Translations under genes and position numbers: made by a program
Origin: an uncultured Gemmataceae bacterium
Lineage (GTDB): Bacteria; Planctomycetota; Planctomycetia; Gemmatales; Gemmataceae
Assembly (NCBI GenBank): GCA_937922175.1
Contig: CAKZUU010000004.1
Span: forward strand, 1-27,607
Length of the DNA: 27,607 nt
Direction of reading: 5' to 3'
Shown: in pieces, positions 23,912 to 27,607 of the stretch
Layout of the letters: each line of letters starts with the position of its first letter
Numbering within the stretch: position 1 is the stretch's first letter
The notes under the pieces: generated by a model
Database searches by the model: none
What the model saw: the letters and a program-made list of their open reading frames with translations, nothing else
What the model was told of the DNA's origin: nothing

Positions 23912-24717
23912 AACCGTGCATCAGCCAAGCCTCATGCATGCCCTCGTCCTTTTGGGACGACGTTCAGGGGTTCGTCGCCGGCGGCATCTCGGCCATCGAG
24001 GTTTGGCTTACCAAACTCGAAGACGCCCTGGAACGAAGTTCCCCTCGGGAAGTCATGGATCGGCTGCTAGCTCAAGGTGTGACGTTGGCCGCGGCCAGCT
24101 ACCAAGGCGGCTTGCTCCTCTCGCAGGGGGCGGCGCGCCAAGCTCATTTCGATCATTTCAAGCGTCGGCTCGATCTCTGCGAGCAACTTCGCATCGGGAC
24201 CATGTTGATTGTCGCCGACTTCTCCCAGCGCGTTACTCCCACCGACCTGGAACGCGCCGTCGTCTCGCTGCGACAGGCAGCGCAATGGGCGGACGCTTTT
24301 GGCGTGACCTTGGCGTTGGAATTCCGCGGATCCGACGCCTTCTGCTCCAATTTGGAAACGGCCTTGCTTCTCATCGAGTCGTGCGGAGAGAAAAATGTCG
24401 GCGTGAATCTCGACATCTTCCACTATTACAAAGGACCCAGTAAGCTTGAGGACCTCTCTCGTTTGACCCGTGATCGGCTCGCCTTCGTTCAACTCTCCGA
24501 TGTCGCCGGTGTTCCCCGCGAATTGATGTCCGACTCCGACCGCATTTTGCCGGGCGAGGGAGACTTTCAGTTACAACCGATCATCCAGCACCTCCGTCAG
24601 ATTGACTACGACAGCTGGATTTCGCTCGAGGTGATGAATCCGGTGTTCTGGCAAGCTAAACCCACGCAAGTGGCAGAGCTCGGTGCCGCCGCCCTGAAAC
24701 GTGTGTTGGAGGGGTGA
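23908..24717 (+). CDS. Sugar phosphate isomerase/epimerase-like TIM barrel
   Basis: A 269-residue xylose isomerase-like TIM barrel (AP endonuclease family 2 fold). Marks: metal-ligand-type residues in LALEFRGSD (Glu), GVNLDIFHYYKGPS (Asp/His), FVQLSDV and SLEVMNPVF (Glu). It follows the family plan with eight strands. Substrate unknown. The ATG overlaps the phosphatase stop by 4 nt and its own stop overlaps the next ATG, so it is translated with its neighbours. It is the second barrel of this fold in the window; the one at 1-562 differs in sequence. Cytoplasmic, no signal. Confidence 0.87.
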   Translation: MKPCISQASCMPSSFWDDVQGFVAGGISAIEVWLTKLEDALERSSPREVMDRLLAQGVTLAAASYQGGLLLSQGAARQAHFDHFKRRLDLCEQLRIGTMLIVADFSQRVTPTDLERAVVSLRQAAQWADAFGVTLALEFRGSDAFCSNLETALLLIESCGEKNVGVNLDIFHYYKGPSKLEDLSRLTRDRLAFVQLSDVAGVPRELMSDSDRILPGEGDFQLQPIIQHLRQIDYDSWISLEVMNPVFWQAKPTQVAELGAAALKRVLEG

Positions 24718-25310
24718 TGACTGTTCAAAACGAGACGCTCGACGACTTGCAGTTCCTCCGTGCCGACGGTTCCGTTTGCCGACTCACGGAGTTCGCCGGA
24801 AAACCGATGTTGCTCGTCTTTCTGCGGCATCTGGCTTGCATCGCTTGTCAGGCACACCTCGGAGAGGTGCAACGTCGTTGGGCAGATTTCGACGCCCTGG
24901 GAGTCGTGGTCCTCGGCGTGGCGCATTCTTCGGTCGAGGTCCTTCGTTTCTATCTCCAGTCGATGTCGTGGAGTTTTGAAATCGTGACCGATCCTGAGCG
25001 AAGGGCATATTCTCGATTGGAATTGCGTCGAACGTCGATCTGGGACTACTTTCGTCCCCGAGTCATTGCTGGCTATCTCCGAATCATGCTTTCGGGCTGG
25101 AGGGTTCGACGTCCTTTCGGAGGCGAAGATCTCCACCAGTTGGGCGGCGACTTCGTCTTGGATCGGCAGCATCGCCTTCGATTCGCTTGGCGTTCGTCCG
25201 ATCCGCTGGACCGGCCAACGATCGAGCAGATCCTCGACCGCTTCCGTCGGATCCATGCCGAGGTCGAGAGCGGCAAGCCAAACCTCAACGCCCCTGAGTC
25301 CGTATCGTGA
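24717..25310 (+). CDS. Peroxiredoxin-like thioredoxin-fold protein
   Basis: A 197-residue thioredoxin-fold protein of the AhpC/TSA-like group (PF13911-type, 'peroxiredoxin-like'). The redox site is Cys41-X2-Cys44 in RHLACIACQAH after PMLLVFLRH. Later marks are LGVVVLGVAHSS, FEIVTDPERRAYSRLEL and a Phe/Gly/Asp-rich GGDFVLDRQHRLRFAW near the C-terminus. It likely reduces peroxides or acts as a thiol reductase. The GTG at 24714 is a possible start, but ATG 24717 overlaps the previous stop as TGATG and has GGAGG 4 nt upstream. Last gene of the operon; its 3' end overlaps the converging lipoprotein by 26 nt. Confidence 0.85.
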   Translation: MTVQNETLDDLQFLRADGSVCRLTEFAGKPMLLVFLRHLACIACQAHLGEVQRRWADFDALGVVVLGVAHSSVEVLRFYLQSMSWSFEIVTDPERRAYSRLELRRTSIWDYFRPRVIAGYLRIMLSGWRVRRPFGGEDLHQLGGDFVLDRQHRLRFAWRSSDPLDRPTIEQILDRFRRIHAEVESGKPNLNAPESVS

Positions 25311-25707
25311 CGCGCGTCGGCTTTTTCGAGTAGAAGAGGACCGACCATTTGGTTTTTTCCGAACTGTTCGGCGTCGTCAATTTGCCTCGTGCTCCCTCTT
25401 GCATGGCGACGGATTTGGCGGCGGCGACCGCTTGATCCGGACTTCTGCCCGATTCGACCGCTTTCAAGGCCTTGTCCGCGTCCGAGGTGTGCACCAAGGC
25501 CGCCACGATGGGAACATTGTCCGAGGTTTCAAATTCGATGATCAGAGACTTCGCCGGGGGAAGGTCGGCGGACTTGATCACATCCGGAGTCAGATCGTAC
25601 TGACCTTCACTCTTGACTTGACGACAGCCCAAAGCAAGGGTGCCCATCAGGAGCACGACCACGAATAGCGGCGACGGCCTCAAGACAGGAGAACAATATG
25701 GAAACAT
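25285..25707 (-). CDS. Lipoprotein, about 140 aa
   Basis: A small lipoprotein. From ATG 25707 it begins MFPYCSPVLRPSPLFVVVLL and has the lipobox LALGC (cysteine about residue 28), so it is anchored in a membrane. The mature part is soluble: KSLIIEFETSDNVPIVAALV, and a small conserved-looking KALKAVESGRSPDQAV, ending VTIRTQGR. No family recognised. ATG 25707 has GGAG 9 nt upstream; ATG 25725, directly after the diadenylate cyclase stop, would add 6 residues but lacks a ribosome site. It probably shares a transcript with the cyclase gene. Confidence 0.78.
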   Translation of the reverse strand: MFPYCSPVLRPSPLFVVVLLMGTLALGCRQVKSEGQYDLTPDVIKSADLPPAKSLIIEFETSDNVPIVAALVHTSDADKALKAVESGRSPDQAVAAAKSVAMQEGARGKLTTPNSSEKTKWSVLFYSKKPTRVTIRTQGR

Positions 25708-25725
25708 ATCAAGGACTCCAGCCAT

Positions 25726-26715
25726 TTAACGGTTCTCGGTGGTGGTCCGGGGGCGACTTTCGAGTCGGGGGCGTCCATCGTCGTCGGCGGTTTCGACGCG
25801 GAAGGGCTGCCAGATTTGCGGTCGTGCCAGCGGCTCGATATGCATGACAACTTCGCCACGCAAGAAGAGGCGCACGGTTCCCGAAGATTGGCTGACAGCG
25901 ACGGCGACGGCCTGGGTCGCGCGACTGATCGCCGCTGCCGCGATATGCCGACTCGCCAATCCTTTCGACAGGGGCAAATCCTCGGCGGGTGCGTCAATGT
26001 ACATACAAGCAGCTTCGGCAATGGCATCCCGCGAAATGATGATGGCACCATCAAGCTGCGCAATTTCCTTGATCTGTTCCCGGACCCGACGGTCGTGCAA
26101 ATCCCGTTCAGCTCGGCTGTAGCCCCGAAAGGGATTGAAGTTGACGGGACGGCACATTTGCAGGACTTTGCGGGTGTCACCCACGACGAAGATCGTGCCC
26201 ACGGGCTGGCCTTCCCGTCCTTCGCGGCCGATCTCCGTCGCCAGATCCACGACCAGTCGTAACGTGTCTAACGGCACATGAGTGTTCAGCCGGCGCAATT
26301 CGCTGGGCCGGAGCGTTTCCAGATGCTCATCCAGGTGCATGATGCTCAAACTGTCGATCGGTTCCGCCGGGGATCGCTCAAAGTCGATCCCGTTGTACAG
26401 CACGATGACATGCGAGCCGGGGCGGATCTGCTCGTTGGCGATGGCATTCAGCAAAGCCACACTCATGCGTTCCTGCAAAGGCATCGGCTCGGAGCTGTCG
26501 AGCCGCAATACAATGCAGTCTTCTTTGCCATGAAGATCAGCCAACAAATTCTCATCTTGCGCCGCAACCAACAGCCGCGTTGGCCCGAGGTGCTCGCGCA
26601 CCTCATCCCAGTTCAAACGTGTCTCGGTCAACAAAAGAACGGCGTCGGTTTTCAAGTCCTTGGAAAGTTGACGCGCCGCGGTCAGAAGCGAGATGATCTG
26701 TTGTGGTAAACGCAT
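25726..26715 (-). CDS. DacZ-like diadenylate cyclase (DisA_N domain)
   Basis: A 329-residue diadenylate cyclase-like protein, which would make c-di-AMP from two ATP. The DAC domain lies in the C-terminal half: REGREGQPVGTIFVVGD (164-180), the DGA motif at 222-224 (QLDGAIIISRD) and ASRHIAAAAIS (255-263), where RHI stands for the usual RHR, then VAVSQSSGTVRLFLRG. The order with a large N-terminal part (1-150) before the DAC domain recalls archaeal DacZ rather than DisA or CdaA; there are no membrane helices. c-di-AMP controls potassium and osmotic balance. The start is preceded by GGGGG. Divergent from the CBS-like gene. Activity is inferred. Confidence 0.87.
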   Translation of the reverse strand: MRLPQQIISLLTAARQLSKDLKTDAVLLLTETRLNWDEVREHLGPTRLLVAAQDENLLADLHGKEDCIVLRLDSSEPMPLQERMSVALLNAIANEQIRPGSHVIVLYNGIDFERSPAEPIDSLSIMHLDEHLETLRPSELRRLNTHVPLDTLRLVVDLATEIGREGREGQPVGTIFVVGDTRKVLQMCRPVNFNPFRGYSRAERDLHDRRVREQIKEIAQLDGAIIISRDAIAEAACMYIDAPAEDLPLSKGLASRHIAAAAISRATQAVAVAVSQSSGTVRLFLRGEVVMHIEPLARPQIWQPFRVETADDDGRPRLESRPRTTTENR

Positions 26716-26909
26716 AATCCCCCGAACGTTTCCACGACGGCTAATCGTCCGTTGTTATCATCACTGTACCCAAGCAATCCCGGAATAGCTACCGATTCCC
26801 CGGAGGATTTTCCTCTCATGGTCACGTCGGTGCGCTGCTCTTGCCGACCCCACCAGCTCCCGGCGACAATGGAAACACCCTCACATCGTCTGAGCGGGAG
26901 GACCGTTCG

Positions 26910-27607
26910 ATGCACCGCGACCCTTTGGCGGCGATTTTACCATATGGCGGTCTGCCGATCGGGAATTCGGCCGCACACGAGAACATTCTGAGAACAATCG
27001 GTTGGACCCCGTTGGTCCGGCTGCAACGAATCACCCAAGGATTGGCTCCAACCGTGTATGTCAAAGTCGAATCGACCAACCCCGGAGGTAGTATCAAGGA
27101 TCGGGTGGCCCTCGCCATGATCGCGCAGGCTGAGGCCGAAGGCCATCTTCGTCCGGGAGGAACGATCATCGAAGCGACCGCCGGCAACACCGGCGTCGGG
27201 TTGGCGATGGTCGCCGCCGTGCGGGGTTATCGCTGTATTTTCGTGCTCCCGGATAAGATGAGCCGGGAAAAAATCTCATTGCTGCAAGCGTTTGGAGCCG
27301 AGGTCGTCATCACCCCGACAAATGTCCCGCCAGACTCGCCCGAAAGTTATAACGGTGTCGCCGACCGGCTAGCGCGGGAGATTCCGGGCGCCTGGCGACC
27401 GAATCAATTTACCAACATGGCCAATCCCGAAATTCACTATCGCAGCACAGGACCGGAGATCTGGAAGCAAACGGAGGGCCGAATCACTCATTTCGTCGCC
27501 GGCGTGGGTACCGGCGGCACGCTGTCGGGAGTGGCCCGATACCTCAAAGAGCAGAACCCAGATATCCGTGTCGTTGGGGCCGACCCCGAAGGTTCGGTCC
27601 TCTCCGG
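26910..27607 (+). CDS. Cystathionine beta-synthase / cysteine synthase, 5' part
   Basis: A PLP enzyme of the cysteine synthase/cystathionine beta-synthase family, 232 codons before the window ends. The PLP lysine is Lys63 in NPGGSIKDR, the phosphate/substrate loop is AGNTGVG (91-97), and GVGTGGTLSG binds the PLP phosphate. PDKMSREKISLLQAFGAEV (114-132) is closer to CBS enzymes than to CysK. It joins serine (or O-acetylserine) with homocysteine or sulfide; C-terminal domains, if any, are outside the window. ATG 26910 has a strong GGGAGGA at 26896-26902, 7 nt upstream. Divergent from the diadenylate cyclase across 194 nt. Confidence 0.92.
   Translation, partial: MHRDPLAAILPYGGLPIGNSAAHENILRTIGWTPLVRLQRITQGLAPTVYVKVESTNPGGSIKDRVALAMIAQAEAEGHLRPGGTIIEATAGNTGVGLAMVAAVRGYRCIFVLPDKMSREKISLLQAFGAEVVITPTNVPPDSPESYNGVADRLAREIPGAWRPNQFTNMANPEIHYRSTGPEIWKQTEGRITHFVAGVGTGGTLSGVARYLKEQNPDIRVVGADPEGSVLS

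Noticed and set aside
1..27607. CRISPR arrays, insertion sequences, prophage genes, tRNA or rRNA genes
   Set aside because: No regular spaced repeats, transposase or phage proteins, and no tRNA T-loop or rRNA motif noticed on either strand; a short tRNA could still escape reading by eye.

Overview
This looks like an ordinary stretch of a planctomycete chromosome, roughly 60% GC by eye. The evidence is the mix of proteins: a Tat-exported Gfo/Idh/MocA oxidoreductase, a secreted squalene-cyclase-repeat protein, an exported DUF11 protein, a PA-M28-PDZ peptidase, Tyr/Pro-rich secreted proteins, an FHA protein, a stand-alone GGQ release-factor homologue, and groESL with a groEL that lacks the usual GGM tail. 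I could not fix the genus. There is no sign of a prophage, transposon, CRISPR array, rRNA or tRNA.

Layout. 1-1511: the 3' part of a TIM-barrel isomerase, a small conserved protein and a glutamine amidotransferase (pabA/trpG type), all on +. 1716-2635: two small exported proteins closed by a strong terminator, facing a radical SAM protein of the TIGR01212 (YhcC) type on -. 3793-5171: an FHA protein and a short-chain dehydrogenase. 5380-7418: groES-groEL and a terminator. 7476-9385: a tiny lipoprotein (-), a creatininase-family amidohydrolase and a tyrosine-rich exported protein. 9473-11062: an ArnT/PMT-type membrane glycosyltransferase (-). 11289-17794: a run of + genes (cyclase-repeat protein, RsmC-like methyltransferase, DUF985 cupin, MazG-like pyrophosphohydrolase overlapping a DUF11 protein, RimI-like acetyltransferase, TIGR04282 glycosyltransferase), then a small exported protein at 17893. 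18379-21301: an M28 peptidase and a PpiC/SurA-type isomerase (-). 21481-22857: Gfo/Idh/MocA. 22942-25310: a very compact four-gene operon (GGQ protein, DUSP23-like phosphatase, TIM-barrel isomerase, thioredoxin-fold protein). 25285-26715: a lipoprotein and a DacZ-like diadenylate cyclase on -, tail to tail with that operon. 26910 to the end: a cystathionine beta-synthase/cysteine synthase cut by the window edge, divergent from the cyclase.

Gene cooperation is clear only in a few places. groES and groEL form the chaperonin. The MazG-like and DUF11 genes are translationally coupled. The 22.9-25.3 kb operon has two start/stop overlaps and a 7-nt gap. The lipoprotein follows the diadenylate cyclase with no real gap. 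Most intergenic ends carry readable intrinsic terminators. The most promising parts for something undescribed are the four-gene GGQ/DUSP23-like operon and the diadenylate cyclase-lipoprotein pair; both are plausible functional units, but nothing here proves a new system.
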